A stretch of 64,000 nt of DNA from Siphonodentalium dalli (GCA_032622095.1 CP136064.1:252654484-252718483); one strand, 5' to 3'. Numbered from the stretch's first letter, positions 41,076 to 54,347 are shown. Numbers and translations: made by a program. The notes: a model not told the origin generated them from the sequence alone.

Positions 41076-42120
41076 CAATGTTAAGATTTAAAATTAAGAT
41101 TTTATTAAAAAAACACAAAGTTATTGGTACAGTAGGAATATGGCCTCACTTGTAATTTTAATGGTCATGGATCGATGGAGACCTAAAGTTACTCTTTTAC
41201 AAAAATATTTGCCAACACTGAAAGCTGAGTTATGAAGGCCATTATATGAAAATTTATCTCACACCCACTATCAAAACTGTTTCCTAACAAGTTAGACTTC
41301 AGGAAGCCCTTTGTTTGACAAAAATATTTCAATTAGGACCCATTTAGCAATGTCATGACCGGATAGTATGTGTTTTGTTTTCGACTGATTGAATACAAGC
41401 TTTAATATGATCATACGCAAGCGTAATTAACAAACCAAAGCTAAAACAATCACGTAGGGGTTTCTGCATGTAGCGTTTAAAACAATTCTTGTCAAAATCG
41501 CTTTATAGATTCCCACCAAATAAGATTCACATGCAAGACTTATTTGGTGGTGTAATTAAAAATAGTAATATATGTTGTCGATAGTGCATGGAACTGAAAC
41601 TAACGGTTGTATTACCGCTTCAGATACGCAGGCTGTTCATATCGGTCATAACATGTCATCATGTCGATTTCAACGATAGTCGACAAACAACGTCATCGTG
41701 TAACTTTCACCATCGACCGAATTTGCATGGAACTGAATGTATCTTCTGCTTTGTTCATAAGTATGTGTTTTCATTCTATTCAAGAAAATAGAATATATAT
41801 GGATTATCAGATGCATGTAGGTATGCAGACTTATGATAACAATCAAATCCATTTTATCTTATTTCCTTTCGCACGGTTAGTCTCTACAGAACCATGCAGT
41901 ATTGATCAACTGCTGTGCATCAGTTGGAAAATAAAGCTTTGAGATACACGTAGATTGTGTTGAGTTGTCGTGCTTTTGGTTTATTAAAAAAAAATATTAG
42001 AACTTCCTAGGGTCCGATGATCTGATCCAGTAGAGTGCCTGAGTAGACCCGTTAGAAATTCATTATGGACCTACTTTCCCTGATAAATAAAAACAAACAA
42101 ATGATTTTATAATCTATTAT
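41076..42120. other. AT-rich DNA without recognised features
   Basis: Only short overlapping frames (41588-41942), with no family signal. I see nothing else in it. Confidence 0.5.
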
Positions 42121-43189
42121 ATATTTTGGAAGATCTGTGTGTCTGTGTGTGTCTGTGTGTGTGTTCGCGATGAACTCGAAAACGGCCGACCCGATTTCGA
42201 TGAAACTTCGTATGTGAGGGTACTATCAGTCGGGAAGTGGCATAGGCATATTAATTTTCAGATCCGAGGTCAACTTTTCACGTGCCGAGGTCAAATCTGT
42301 TTTTACGCCGTTTTGCGCTAATATATTTCAGTTCGGTGCTCACAAATCGATTCGATATAGCGCGAATAATAAATTGCCAGTCATATAATTTGCACAGTTA
42401 GAATCTGGCGCTTCCTCTTTCCAATGATGTATCACACGCCTGTGTACGTTTAAAGTTTCTAGCCAAAGAAATAGTAATATAGGACCCTCTGATCGGATTG
42501 TTGTTGTTGGAGTCTGTTGAGATGGGGACCCTCTTTTCGGATTGAGTACATGTACCTTTAATTTACAAACCTAGAAGCATATCACTTGAAAAAATACTGC
42601 TATCTGTTCTGTAATCAAGATTGTATTTTGAAATACATGCACTACCACAAAATAGAAGGACATAAGAATTTGATTTTTTCCCTTTTCTATTTTCCTTTTC
42701 TTGGTTTTTAAGATGTTAATTGTTTATAATGGGCTTATATACTTATTCATGGAAAGAAAACTACTGTTGCAATTAGTTCCGAGTTTGGCATTTTCTTTTC
42801 ATAAATGCACTGAACTGATTGGCTTGGTTAGATCAGTATAACTAGATTTTTTTTTCACATCACATATTTCAACTTTTTAAAATTTTCGGGGTAATTGTAT
42901 GGGCATGGTAGTTTTGTTAAATTTCAATCAAATAAACATTTATATTTTTCAATGAAAAATCTTATGAGACTCCCATCTGGTATTTACATGTAAGCTTATG
43001 TGATGTCAAAGTAATCTATTAGAATATTGTTGAAGGTTCATGTATGCCCAAAAACTTTCAGTCATTAATGACAAAATCAGTAGCTATATATGACATGTTG
43101 CACAATCATAAAAAGCCAGCATATTTTACATAAATACTATATCGTGTGGCATACTTGTATGTGTCACAAGGTGCCAATTCATTCAGCCG
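42121..43189. repeat. GT-rich microsatellite and remnant interspersed repeat
   Basis: A (GT/CTGT)n run at 42134-42165 leads into gcgatgaactcgaaaacggccgacc and gatttcgatgaaacttcg, a phrase of the kind that starts degenerate interspersed repeats in molluscs. 42400-43189 is AT-rich with nothing recognised. Confidence 0.5.
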
Positions 43190-43700
43190 GCCAATTTTCA
43201 CCAGAGTTATGGTCTTTTTTGTTGGAATTTGTACTCAATTTTCATTTCCGGATGATAACTTCTGTAAATCTGAACTGAATGGATTGAAATAATGTAAGTG
43301 AGTTTACTAGCCAAAATTACAGGTCAAGTTTGGTTCCACCCATTATGTTTTTCCAGAGTTATGGTCCTTGTCGGCTTAGAATTTGTCGATAGTTTCGGTT
43401 TCCGGATGATAACTTTAGTTGTCTGTCTGTTTTCAAATTTTGTATGTAGATTACATGGATTTGGGCTGCCCATATTTGCCGAAGTTTATGGTCCTTGTTG
43501 ACTTTGCCAATTATTTATGGTTCCCTGGTGATAACTTTAGTTTCAGTTATCTGATTGTTTTCAAATTTAGAAAATGGATTACTCATATGAAAATATAGGT
43601 AAAGTTAGAATTTGGGTTCCGTCGGCCTATTTTAACTGGAGTTTATAGTCCTTGTTGACTTATAGTTTGACGATTATTTTGGTTTCCGGGTGTCTGTTCA
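43190..43700. repeat. second patch of the ccggatgataactt degenerate repeat
   Basis: Motifs near 43248, 43398, 43520 and 43684 (tttccggatgataactt, gttccctggtgataacttt, ggtttccgggtgt) with the same cagagttatggtcctt context as the element at 38795-39976, at a period of about 140-150 bp. Probably a truncated copy of the same family. Confidence 0.65.
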
Positions 43701-43914
43701 TACTAAAACCAGCTAAAATATTGGGATAGCAAGATGCTAGTTTTAGTACAAGAACATCCCATTACCATTTGTTTGACATAGTTTATGCGTTAGTGACCAG
43801 CTCACATAAAACCACAATTAAATGTAATCAAATATCACAATTGCAACAATAAATGGGTTTATTCCACAGAAGACATATTTGTTCTGAAAACCACATCAGT
43901 TGTCAATTGAAAGC

Positions 43915-44870
43915 GGTAATTATACCCCCCACCACAACAAAGTTAGGGGGGTATACTGGAGTCAGCTCATCCGTACGTCCGTCTGTGGACTCAAATTTGT
44001 CCGGAGTTTTTCTCAGTCGTTTTTTAAATCAATTTCAGTGAAACTTGGCACAGACATTAACCGCCATGTGAACCTGTGCATCTGCTGTTAGACATTTTTG
44101 TGGAGTTATCCCCCCCCCCCTTTTTATACACCCACTTTCGAAGAAAATGGGGGCTATACTGGTTTGACTACATCTGTCCGTCATGCTTTCTCCCTCCGTG
44201 TGTCCATCTGTCCGACCTCATAACTCGAACAACTATGAACCGATTTCATTAATTGTTTGTATGCAATCTCCTTAGGACTGCATGATGCTAATTGCGGTTC
44301 GGTCCGACTTTTATATTTAAGTTGCGCCTCATTTTCGACTTATTTTGACTTAGAAAATTCTGTCCGACTTAATAACTTTAACAAATATGAACCGATTTCA
44401 ATAATTGTTGGTATACATGCTTCTCATAATACCCTCTCTACATGGTGCGGCTAGGGATTGACTCAGACTGTTTATCGTAATATTACACTTCATTTTCGAC
44501 TTATTTTTAACTTGGCACAGATATTTAGTACCATGGGAACCTGTGCACCTGCGATTATGACTACTGTCCGACATTCTTTGGTGGAGTTATCCCCCCTTTT
44601 GAACTTAGAATTTTTTTAGTACCATGGGAACCTGTGCACCTGCGATTACGATGTCTGTCCGACTTTTTTGTGGAGTAATTCCCCTTTTTCGACGTGCATA
44701 ATTTTGTCCAAGCTATTATTCCTATATTTTTTGGTCAATATGTTTAAGATTAGGGTTAGGGTTGTGCACCTGGAATGGCAACTATTATTTTATTATTTTA
44801 ACTAAATGTTTACTGACATGTGAAACATCTTAGTATTTTAAAAACACAGGGGGTATCCTTGGTCCCATTG
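43915..44870. mobile_element. interspersed repeats with hairpin starts (tatacccccc / ggggggtata)
   Basis: At 43921-43956 an inverted repeat tatacccccc..ggggggtata starts a stretch with tcagctcatccgtacgtcc and cttggcacagacatt. A second similar hairpin start lies at 44125-44161 (tatacaccca.., tgggggctatac). The stretch carries repeated phrases (accatgggaacctgtgcacctgcgatta at about 44530 and 44620). Non-coding; at least two nested or adjacent repeat copies. Confidence 0.55.
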
Positions 44871-46633
44871 GGACAGTCACACCTCTAGTTTAATGAGTCA
44901 TTTACTGCAGCATTCACATATTTTTAAAAGTATGACCTCACAAAGTGACATCAGCATATTCCGGAGAAAATATTCTAGCAAACATAATCAAAACCACGTG
45001 GTTGTAAATTGAATTAATTCTATCACTTATACCTGGTAATTTGTAAATTTAAAATTGCTTTTATATCGTGAGACATTCTGTGTAAGAACTGTTTAACTAA
45101 TAAGTAATATAGGACCATCTACAATAAAAATAAACACTTAATAGTGATGGGAATATTAACAGGACACAATGTTTGAATAAGGGTGCATTCAATTGTTATG
45201 GGCAAAATCAATTGACTGCACATAAGATGGATTTAGCTGAGACTGCTGAGTGCATTACAGAACACTTCGACTTTCAGCTAAAATGTAAAAAAAAAAGATG
45301 TTAGTCCTAATAAACCGGAAATTTCTATATGTAATTTAACATGAAAGTTAGATTATTATACACCATTATGACCATAAGACCACCTTCACTGTGGTCACAG
45401 GTTAGAAGATGACCATGTTGCTATGGGTAGTTATGCCGATTCTTCACTCATTATTAGAATGGTTACATTTCTAAATTGCTTTTAAAATGAATAAAGACTT
45501 TAATTAAGTTATACAATTAACACATTCAACATATAAAATGAATTTACTGCTCATGGTGTACAGATATGTGGGTTACTGATTTTCAAGTTGAATGAAATCG
45601 AAGGGAACCCTTATCAATGACTAAATTATGTTCAATATATTTTTCTGATATACCGCTTTACAGAAGTATAGAAAATAACAATTAATTTTCAGTGTATGAT
45701 TTGCTCTTCCAAATCTTGACATTCTTGTTAAATACCATATTTACATAAAAGTTTAATAATGTACATAATTTGATATTCTGAAATCGACCGCTATGTAACA
45801 GAAGTAAGCATAATTTCAGGCTTCAAAATGCAATGATGTTTTGAAAAAGTTAATACATTTCATTGTACTGCACCTAGGTCTTAACAAATTAAGAAATACT
45901 GAGATCAATGACTAAATTACATTGTTCTCTCTTCTTTATCAACTTGAATGATGTTGTTGAATATTGAATAATACAATACTTTGATGAAGTAATAAAATCC
46001 TTTTTTTTATTATATTGTTTTTAGTTTGTCTTCATTATTCCATCAAAACTAATGCATGCAATACCCGTTTTGGATCAGGATATGGTAGTATATACTGCCA
46101 TGAAATGTATCATGTATATATGGATTGTTGTTAAGAGCAGGGTGGGTGGGGGTGATGTATATACAGATGTCAATATAGGGACATAGATTATAAATAAGGG
46201 CCCTTAGGCTATACATCTGTATGATGAATGATTACGTCATAGTACAATATATAGTAGGCAAATTTAATGATCACACGTACTCACTCATCATTGATATTTA
46301 TCATATAACAATTTGCCATTATGCCATACATGTATATCTGGAGCAGGCATCTGTTAATTTGCTGCACTAGTATTTTCAAAGGTACTCATGCTGATCAGAT
46401 GGTCCCCATATTACCACGTTACAACAACAATATTTCTTCAAAATACACTTTAGTTATCAGAATCCATTAATTACAACAAAATAATTCAAACCACTGTCAA
46501 TTGTGGTATAAACTTTCCAAAAATGTATTGTCAACATGTTCTTTAAAAATTGGCTTTATTATCAACACAAAGCCACTTAATTTTAGAGTTATCTATCTTC
46601 ATACACAATTTGGTCGTTTTGAAAATTATGGCT
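44871..46633. other. AT-rich DNA without recognised features
   Basis: Strongly AT-rich. No frame, RNA gene or repeat structure that I can support. Confidence 0.5.
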
Positions 46634-46798
46634 ATACAGTTATGCTCTAATTAATCGACTCCTTAACCACAGCAGAATTATGGGTAACTTTTTCAGGATT
46701 TAGTCGGAAATATGGCTTGTTGCAATTCATCAGAAAGCGAAAAGTTACCCATAATTTTGTTGTGGTTGAGGAGTCGATTAATTAGAGCATTACTGTAT
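46634..46798. repeat. 165-bp imperfect palindrome (59-bp arms, 47-bp loop)
   Basis: Left arm 46634-46692 and right arm 46740-46798 are reverse complements with about four mismatches (core atgctctaattaatcgact.. against ..agtcgattaattagagcat). It could be a MITE or a transcribed hairpin. No target-site duplication identified. Confidence 0.85.
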
Positions 46799-47199
46799 GC
46801 CATGTTGAGGATTTAGTCATGTAAAAACTATATTCCAAGATGACTTCAGTTATACTGTTTGGTGGATTCGCAGTACATTGCTCGAAAATGTTAATGACAA
46901 TGCATATAATCCGAGAGATGATAGTGTAACCCTGATCGCCAGTGATTTAACCTCGCCACAATAATTTTCTTCCTTATTTTCCACTTCCTGCTGCCATTTT
47001 GGCGGCTTTCTTTGATGGAGAGTTCCAATATTAACCTAAAAAGGCACTATTATATCTTTGTTTCTTGAAGCAGCCTGCTTCACAAATCAAAGTGTCAATG
47101 GTACTGTAGCTCAATTTGGAAAGGGAATAATTTCATGTGTTACAGTCAATGGAGCGATTAGGAATGCGGAAAGTTGAAAGGCCTAAGTAATACTAGATT

Positions 47200-50100
47200 A
47201 TCACCACGAGATACATAAAGTAAAATCGAAGATGGTTGCTGACGGCTATGTTGTCCAATGAAATTCAAAAATATGTAAAAGCTTCCATCTAGTAGATCAA
47301 TATCAAGTTTAATATGAAGTTTGGTGATGATCGGATGCGGGAAGTGCACTGTAGGGTGTGCCAAATGGTTTAGTCATGCAAAAATCCAAGATGTCTGCCA
47401 ACAGACATGTTTGATGCCGAAAGACCCCAAAAATGACTCCTACCCATGTACATTTCAATGTTAACAGCCAAGACAAATTTCATGATGATCCGACTAAAGG
47501 TACGACCTGTAGCCCATTCCAAATGATTTAGTCATGCAAAGAGTAAAATCCAAGATGGCTGCCAGTGGCCATGTTTTATGGCCGATTGACCCCAAAAAGA
47601 TTCGTTCCCATCTACATGTCATTGTCAATATCCGTGAAGAATTTCATGATGGTCTGACCAAATCTACGACCTGTAGTCCATGCCAAAGGATTAGTGATGC
47701 AAAGAGTAAAATCCAAGATGGCTGCCAGCAGCTATGTTTTATGGCCAAATGACCCCAAAATGACCCATTCCCATCTATATGTCAATGTTAATATAAACGA
47801 CAAATTTCATGATGATCAAACAAACAGTACGGTCTGTAGCCCATGATAACAGATTGAATTTTGAAATCCAATATGGCCGCTGGCAGCCACGTTTTTTGCT
47901 GAATTACCCCAATATAACTCGTTTCCCATTTACATGTCGATGTTAACATCCATGACACATTTAGTGATGATCTGACCGAAGATACGACCTGTAGCCTGTG
48001 CCAAAGGATTTAGTCATACAAAGAGTAAAATCCAAGATGGCTACCAGCGGCAATGTTTTATGGCCGAATGACCCCAAAATGATTCGTTACCATCTACATC
48101 TTAATATTAATATCTACGAAAAGTTCATGATAATCAGACAAGCAGTATGGCCTGTAGCCCGTGCTAATGGATTGAAGTTTGAAATCCAAGATGGTCACTG
48201 GCGGTCATGTTTTTTTTTACCAAATGACTCGTTCCCATCTACATGTCAATTTCAAAAGCAATGACAAATTTCATAATGATCGGACCAAAGGTACGATCTG
48301 TAGCCCGTGCCAAAGGATTTAGTCATGCAAAGAGTAAAATCCAAGATTTTTAGAGGAACGACCCCAAAATTACTCGTTTCCATCTACATGTCAATTTAAA
48401 CATCCCATGACAAATTGATGATCAGACGAACAGTACGACTTGTAGCCTGTGCTAATGGATTGAATTTTAAATCCAAGATGGCCACTGGCGGCCATGTTTT
48501 TCCCCGAATGATCCCAAAATGACTCGTTATAATCTACATGTCAATGTCAACAGCTGTGACAAATTTCATAATGATCCGAATAAAGGTATTGCACGTAGGC
48601 TGTATTGTTGACACCACGCACACACAGACGACGGATACCAAGCCATGGCAATAGCTCAAACTTTACAAAGTAAAGTTGAGATACAAATATATAATTTTCT
48701 CACTAATTTGCATCCTTATGAAAAAAACATGTCCATGTTGGACGCCATCTCATCATGTCTGGTGACCGTTCTGACACGTTTTGTTTCGTACAAACATTGC
48801 TTAAAAGTTGAGGGACTAATAAGGAAGAAAATTAGTGGGGTGCAGTTGAATCACGGTGGTACAGGGATACCCTATCAGCTCCCGGACTAATATTGTTTTA
48901 ATTTTGGTCCAATTACCATTCGCATAATGCTACTCAGAAATATGCTCAGAATGCTTCTCAAGCTTCTACATTTTCCAAATTTGTCCCGGGGGACACCCCG
49001 GGCACCGGCCTGCGATAAGGGTCTACGACCCCTCTCGCGCATTCCCTAAAACCTAGCGGCGCTATATTTTTTTTACCTCGTTACTATTCCCGCCCGAAAA
49101 AAATGCATTTTTAAAAACTGATTTATCATTTTCTGTGAAAAGTTTTGTGTGAAAATTAATACCGTAACAGCCGGTTGTAATGCTACCACCCTCTCGCGCA
49201 CTCCCTAAATCCTAGCGGCGCCATTTCTTTTTCTTTCTTTCTATTCCGCCCGAAAAAAATGCATTTTTAAACCTAGCTGATTTATCATTTTGTGGGAAAA
49301 CTTTTGTGTGAAAATTAATACTCTAACAGCCGGTTGTAATGCGACCACCTGTAGCATGTGAATTTAGTCATACAAAGAGTAAAATCCAAGATGGCTACCA
49401 GTGGCCATGTTTTATGGCCGAATGACCACAGAATGACCCGTTCCCACCATCAAGTCAATATTAACTTGCACGACAAATTTCATGATGATCAGACGAACAC
49501 TCCGGCCTAACATTGCTTAAAAGTTGAGGGACTAATAAAGAAGAAAATTAGTGGAGTGAAGTTGAATCATGGGATGCAGGGTTACCCTATCAGCTCCCGG
49601 ACTAATATTGTTTTAATTGTGGTCCAATTAACATTCGCATATTATGCTACTCAGAAATATGCTCAGAATGCTTCTCAAGCTTCTACATTTCCCCCCGGAC
49701 CCCCGCCTGCGAGAAGGGTCTACGACCCCTCTCGCGCCCTCCCTAAAGCCTAGCGGCGCCATATATTCTTTCTTTTTTATATTCCGCCCGAAAAAAAAGC
49801 ATTTTTAAAACCTGATTTATCATTTTGTGGGAGAAGTTTTGTGGGAAAATTAATATTGTAACAGCCGGTTGTAATGCTACCACCTGTAGCCTGTGAATTT
49901 AGTCATACAAAGAGTAAAATCCAAGATGGCTACCAGCGGCCATGTTTTATGGCCGAATGACCCCAGGATGACTCGTTCCCACCTACAAGTCAATATTAAT
50001 TGTGGGGTGAATTTGAATCATGGGGTGCAGGGGTGTCCTATCAGCTCTCGGACTATTATTGTTTTAATTTTGGTCCAATTAACATTCGCATAATGCTACT

Positions 50101-51625
50101 CAGAAATATGCTCAGAATGCTTCTCAAGCTTCTACTTTTCCCAAAATTTTCCCGGGGGAGGCCCCCCGGACCCCCGCCTGCGAGAAGGGTCTACGACCCC
50201 TCTCGCGCACTCCCTAAAGCCTAGCGGCAGCATTTCTATTTCTTTTTTCTGTGCCGCCCGAAAAAAAATGCATTTTTTATAACCTAATTTACCATTTTGT
50301 GGGAGAAGTTTTGTGGGAAAATTAATATTGTAACAGCCGGTTGTAATGCTACCACCTGTAGCCTGTGAATTTAGTCATACAAAGAGTAAAATCCAAGATG
50401 GCTACCAGTGGCCATGTTTTATGGCCGAATGACCCCAGGATGACTCGTTCCCACCTACAAGTCAATATTAATTCCACGACAAATTTCATGATGATCAGAC
50501 GAACACTCCGGTCTAACATTGCTTGAAAGTTGAGGGACTAATAAAGAAGAAAATAAGTGGGGTGAATTTGAATCATGGGGTGCAGGGGTGTCCTATCAGC
50601 TCTCGGACTATTATTGTTTTAATTTTGGTCCAATTAACATTCGCATAATGCTACTCAAGCTTCTACTTTTCCCAAAATTTTCCCGGGGGAGGCCCCCCGG
50701 ACCCCCACCTGCGAGAAGGGTCTACGACCCCTCTCGCGCACTCCCTAAAGCCTAGCGGCAGCATTTCTATTTCATTTTTCTGTGCCGCCCGAAAAAAAAT
50801 GCATTTTTTATAACCTAATTTACCATTTTGTGGGAGAAGTTTTGTGGGAAAATTAATATTGTAACAGCCGGTTGTAATGCTACGACCTGTAGCATGCGAA
50901 TTTAGTCATAAAAAGAGTAAAATCCAAGATGGCCACCAGCGGCCATGTTTTATGGCTGAATGACCCCAAAATGACTCGTTCTCATCCACAAGTCAATATT
51001 AATTCCACGACAAATTTCATGATAATCAAAGGAACACTCTGGCGTGTCTTCTGCTAATGGATTGAACTTTGAAATCCAAGATGGTTGCTGGCCCCCATAT
51101 TTTTGGTGTGAAATGACCCAAAAATGACTCGTTTACATCTAAATGTCAATGTAATCAGCCATGACAATTTTCATAGGGTACGGCATGTAGCCCGTGCACC
51201 GTGCTTATGTGTTTACATTTCTTAACACTCAAAAACAAGATGGCCGATAGCGGCCATGCTCTTTTGCCGATTGACGCAAAAAATACTCGTTCTCTTCTTC
51301 ATGGCAATGTCAAAATCCATGACAAATTTCATTATAATCACACAAATGGTATATACGGCCTGCGTGGCCAATTGATTGAATTGTGAAATTCAAGATGGTG
51401 GCTGTTGGCCATGTTTTCTTGTCGATTTACCTGGATTTACCCCAAAATGACAAATTTCTCATTTACATGTCAATGTCAACAACCATGACGAATTTCATAA
51501 CGACCAGACCAAAGGTGCGACCTGTAGCGCATATATCATCCATGCTAAAGGGAATTGTTGACGGACACACGGAGGACGGACATGAACCCATGGCGATAGC
51601 TAAATCTTGAGAAGTCAAGTTGAAC
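47200..51625. repeat. degenerate array of about 160-bp repeats (aaatccaagatggc family)
   Basis: A recurring unit reads roughly: aaatccaagatggc, ggccatgttttatggccgaa, tgaccccaaaatgactcgtt, cccatctacatgtcaatgtt, gacaaatttcatgatgatc, cgacctgtagcccgtgcc, tttagtcatgcaaagagt. Starts are seen near 47230, 47388, 47546, 47708, 47860, 48028, 48180, 48337, 48470, 49382, 49917, 50390, 50920, 51073, 51232 and 51386. The stretches near 48610-48670 and 51550-51620 (gacggac/acacgga, ccatggc(a/g)atagct, then a small hairpin) look like the 3' end of the element, so at least two element copies are present. Short frames here are low-grade by-products. Confidence 0.8.
48794..50890. repeat. four copies of a 350-550-bp segment nested in the 160-bp array
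   Basis: Copies near 48794-49350, 49510-49880, 50000-50350 and 50516-50885 share gttgagggactaataa, tcagctcccggactaat, ggtccaattaacattcgca, a GC-rich palindromic core (ccgggggaggccccccgg), ctacgacccctctcgcgc, cctagcggc, gcccgaaaaaaa and taacagccggttgtaatgc, in that order. The third copy lacks its first part. The first copy has its second half doubled. Each is followed by one or more units of the 160-bp repeat. Confidence 0.8.
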
Positions 51626-52007
51626 TTTAAAATTGTATATATAGCGACCAGTTGGTTGCCCTCTCACAGTATGTATTTGCCCGACCGACGTCATAGCAAT
51701 TCAGCAGGACCTCCAGCATCATAACATATTAGCAGGACCACTTGATCAGGGGTAATACCCCCACTCAATTGTATATTCGTTAGGTTTTATTATATATGTA
51801 TAGATAACCGCATAAGCCAACGCTGTTAGGTTACAATTAGTGTTCTATATGTCATAATGGTGGGCCCGTGATCAGATCATCATTAAGAGATATAAATGGT
51901 AATAGTGGGCTCGATAGGCGTATACGGTCCACACTTACGTATCTATAGATGGTAAAGAATTTCCGTCATTACGTATTTATATCTGATAATTCTATGCGGA
52001 TCGGGTG
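51626..52007. other. non-array DNA before block D
   Basis: No gene or repeat recognised. The array resumes at cccttctggctgtcg (52008), in the post-Leu spacer. Confidence 0.5.
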
Positions 52008-52211
52008 CCCTTCTGGCTGTCGTTGCATTCTTAACGCACACATCCGATTGCTGATTTTTTGGTGGGTATATGATAAATGTACGTGATTCTATATAGTTAT
52101 ATTATGGCTATTAAGTTTTCATAAACAGGCCTTCTTGGACATAAAACATAATTTTATATTTTGTTTTCAAATCAGCGAAAATGCGTTATGAAGAGCACTG
52201 TTTTCATTACT

Positions 52212-52290
52212 GTCCCAGTATAGCTCAGCGGATAGAGCGCTGGACTTCTAATCCAGAGGCCGTGGGTTCGATCCCCACCTGCATGGGATG
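52212..52290 (+). pseudogene. tRNA-Arg(TCT) with two insertions (U27)
   Basis: 79 nt instead of 73: ta added after the acceptor stem (cagtatagctc) and four bases added in the 3' acceptor strand (cctgcatgggatg). The second insertion breaks the acceptor stem. Confidence 0.85.
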
Positions 52291-52414
52291 CACAGATATT
52301 TTTAAATCTTGGAATCAAAATTCGGTCGTCGTGCCTTGCTGACCTGCAAAGCGATTGTTGACAAACTGTTGAATAACGAATATAATGTCTTATAAAATGG
52401 TGTATTTATCGTAA

Positions 52415-52485
52415 GCGCCGCTGGTGTAGTGGTATCATGCAAGATTCCCATTCTTGCGACCCGGGTTCGATTCCCGGGCGGCGCA
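52415..52485 (+). tRNA. tRNA-Gly-CCC: tRNA-Gly(CCC) (U27)
   Basis: U27, consensus copy. Confidence 0.96.
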
Positions 52486-52595
52486 TATCTACTTTTTCAG
52501 TTAAATATGACAGGCCATAATTTAGCTGACATTTCTAATGGATTCAATTTTTAACAGAGGAATGTCATTTTAGAAAACCACCATTATTACCATGG

Positions 52596-52667
52596 AGCAG
52601 AATGGCGCAGTGGTAGCGTGCTGGGCCCATAACCCAGAGGTCCGAGGATCGAAACCTCGCTCTGCTA
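52596..52667 (+). tRNA. tRNA-iMet-CAT: initiator tRNA-Met(CAT), G7A (U27)
   Basis: agcagaatgg for agcagagtgg: the last acceptor-stem pair becomes A-C. The same change occurs in U28 and U35. Confidence 0.9.
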
Positions 52668-52954
52668 ATATTTTCGTCAAGGGGAGAGGAAGGAAGAATT
52701 ATCACTGTGTTTGAAAGTAAATACAGTAAGAATGTGCGTGTGTGTTTTAATGTTTATATTAAAATATGGTTTTATTTATTATTGCTAGCAAATTAAAAAA
52801 ACGCTTCTTAAATGAATCGTGCACATGCATTTCAAGGGAGACTCGAAATGCATGACTTGTCCAGTCTATCGTTATAAAGTTCAAAGTCGCGTTGACTTCT
52901 CGACAACAAATGTGCTAGCTGCTCAAGAAGCTAAATTTGCGTTCATATCTCGCC

Positions 52955-53025
52955 GCATCGGTGGTTCAGTGGTAGAATGCTCGCCTGCCACGCGGGCGAC
53001 CCGGGTTCGATTCCCGGCCGATGCA
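52955..53025 (+). tRNA. tRNA-Gly-GCC: tRNA-Gly(GCC) (U27)
   Basis: U27, consensus copy. Confidence 0.97.
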
Positions 53026-53186
53026 AAATAAGTTTTTTTCACTGATTTTGTTTGTGGATATCCACCTCATTTTGGACTATGCAGTTTAATTGGGAACTTG
53101 AGAAAAACAAATTTCATTGGCACATAAATTTGTTTAAAGAAAACGGACGGACTTGCGATTCGCATTTCATCGAGCAAAATTACTGT

Positions 53187-53270
53187 TGTCAGAAGTGGGA
53201 TTCGAACCCACGCCGGGAAGACCCGACTGCGACCTGAACGCAGCACCTTAGACCACTCGGCCATCCTGAC
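53187..53270 (-). tRNA. tRNA-Leu-CAG: tRNA-Leu(CAG) (U27)
   Basis: gcagcacctt for gcagcgcctt changes a D-stem G-C pair to G-U. Shared with U31 and U33. Confidence 0.94.
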
Positions 53271-53539
53271 TACAGAAAGACTGCAACAGTATCCTGCTCA
53301 AAGTGAGACAATGGTATTGTGGATATATTTTAGTTCCCTTCTGGCTGTCGTTGCATTCTTAACGCACACATCCGATTGCTGATTTTTTGGTGGGTATATG
53401 ATAAATGTACGTGATTCTATATAGTTATATTATGGCTATTAAGTTTTCATAAACAGGCCTTCTTGGACATAACACATAATTTTATATTTTGTTTTCAAAT
53501 CAGCGAAAATGCGTTATGAAGAGCACTGTTTTCATTACT

Positions 53540-53612
53540 GTCCCAGTAGCTCAGCGGATAGAGCGCTGGACTTCTAATCCAGAGGCCGTGGGTTCGATCC
53601 CCACCTGGGATG
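53540..53612 (+). tRNA. tRNA-Arg-TCT: tRNA-Arg(TCT) (U28)
   Basis: U28, consensus copy. Confidence 0.96.
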
Positions 53613-53736
53613 CACAGATATTTTTAAATCTTGGAATCAAAATTCGGTCGTCGTGCCTTGCTGACCTGCAAAGCGATTGTTGACAAACTGTTGAATAACG
53701 AATATAATGTCTTATAAAATGGTGTATTTATCGTAA

Positions 53737-53807
53737 GCGCCGCTGGTGTAGTGGTATCATGCAAGATTCCCATTCTTGCGACCCGGGTTCGATTCCCGGG
53801 CGGCGCA
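53737..53807 (+). tRNA. tRNA-Gly-CCC: tRNA-Gly(CCC) (U28)
   Basis: U28, consensus copy. Confidence 0.96.
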
Positions 53808-53917
53808 TATCTACTTTTTCAGTTAAATATGACAGGCCATAATTTAGCTGACATTTCTAATGGATTCAATTTTTAACAGAGGAATGTCATTTTAGAAAAC
53901 CACCATTATTACCATGG

Positions 53918-53989
53918 AGCAGAATGGCGCAGTGGTAGCGTGCTGGGCCCATAACCCAGAGGTCCGAGGATCGAAACCTCGCTCTGCTA
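53918..53989 (+). tRNA. tRNA-iMet-CAT: initiator tRNA-Met(CAT), G7A (U28)
   Basis: Same acceptor-stem change as U27. Spacer marker tcactgtgtttg also shared. Confidence 0.9.
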
Positions 53990-54276
53990 ATATTTTCGTC
54001 AAGGGGAGAGGAAGGAAGAATTATCACTGTGTTTGAAAGTAAATACAGTAAGAATGTGCGTGTGTGTTTTAATGTTTATATTAAAATATGGTTTTATTTA
54101 TTATTGCTAGCAAATTAAAAAAACGCTTCTTAAATGAATCGTGCACATGCATTTCAAGGGAGACTCGAAATGCATGACTTGTCCAGTCTATCGTTATAAA
54201 GTTCAAAGTCGCGTTGACTTCTCGACAACAAATGTGCTAGCTGCTCAAGAAGCTAAATTTGCGTTCATATCTCGCC

Positions 54277-54347
54277 GCATCGGTGGTTCAGTGGTAGAAT
54301 GCTCGCCTGCCACGCGGGCGACCCGGGTTCGATTCCCGGCCGATGCA
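54277..54347 (+). tRNA. tRNA-Gly-GCC: tRNA-Gly(GCC) (U28)
   Basis: U28, consensus copy. Confidence 0.97.

Noticed and set aside
41588-41942. Small overlapping plus-strand frames as possible exons
   Set aside because: Short, overlapping in two frames, with no recognisable domain and no clear splice or start context.
44750-44761. Telomere-like ttagggttaggg
   Set aside because: Only two repeats in AT-rich DNA; no array, so chance is the best explanation.
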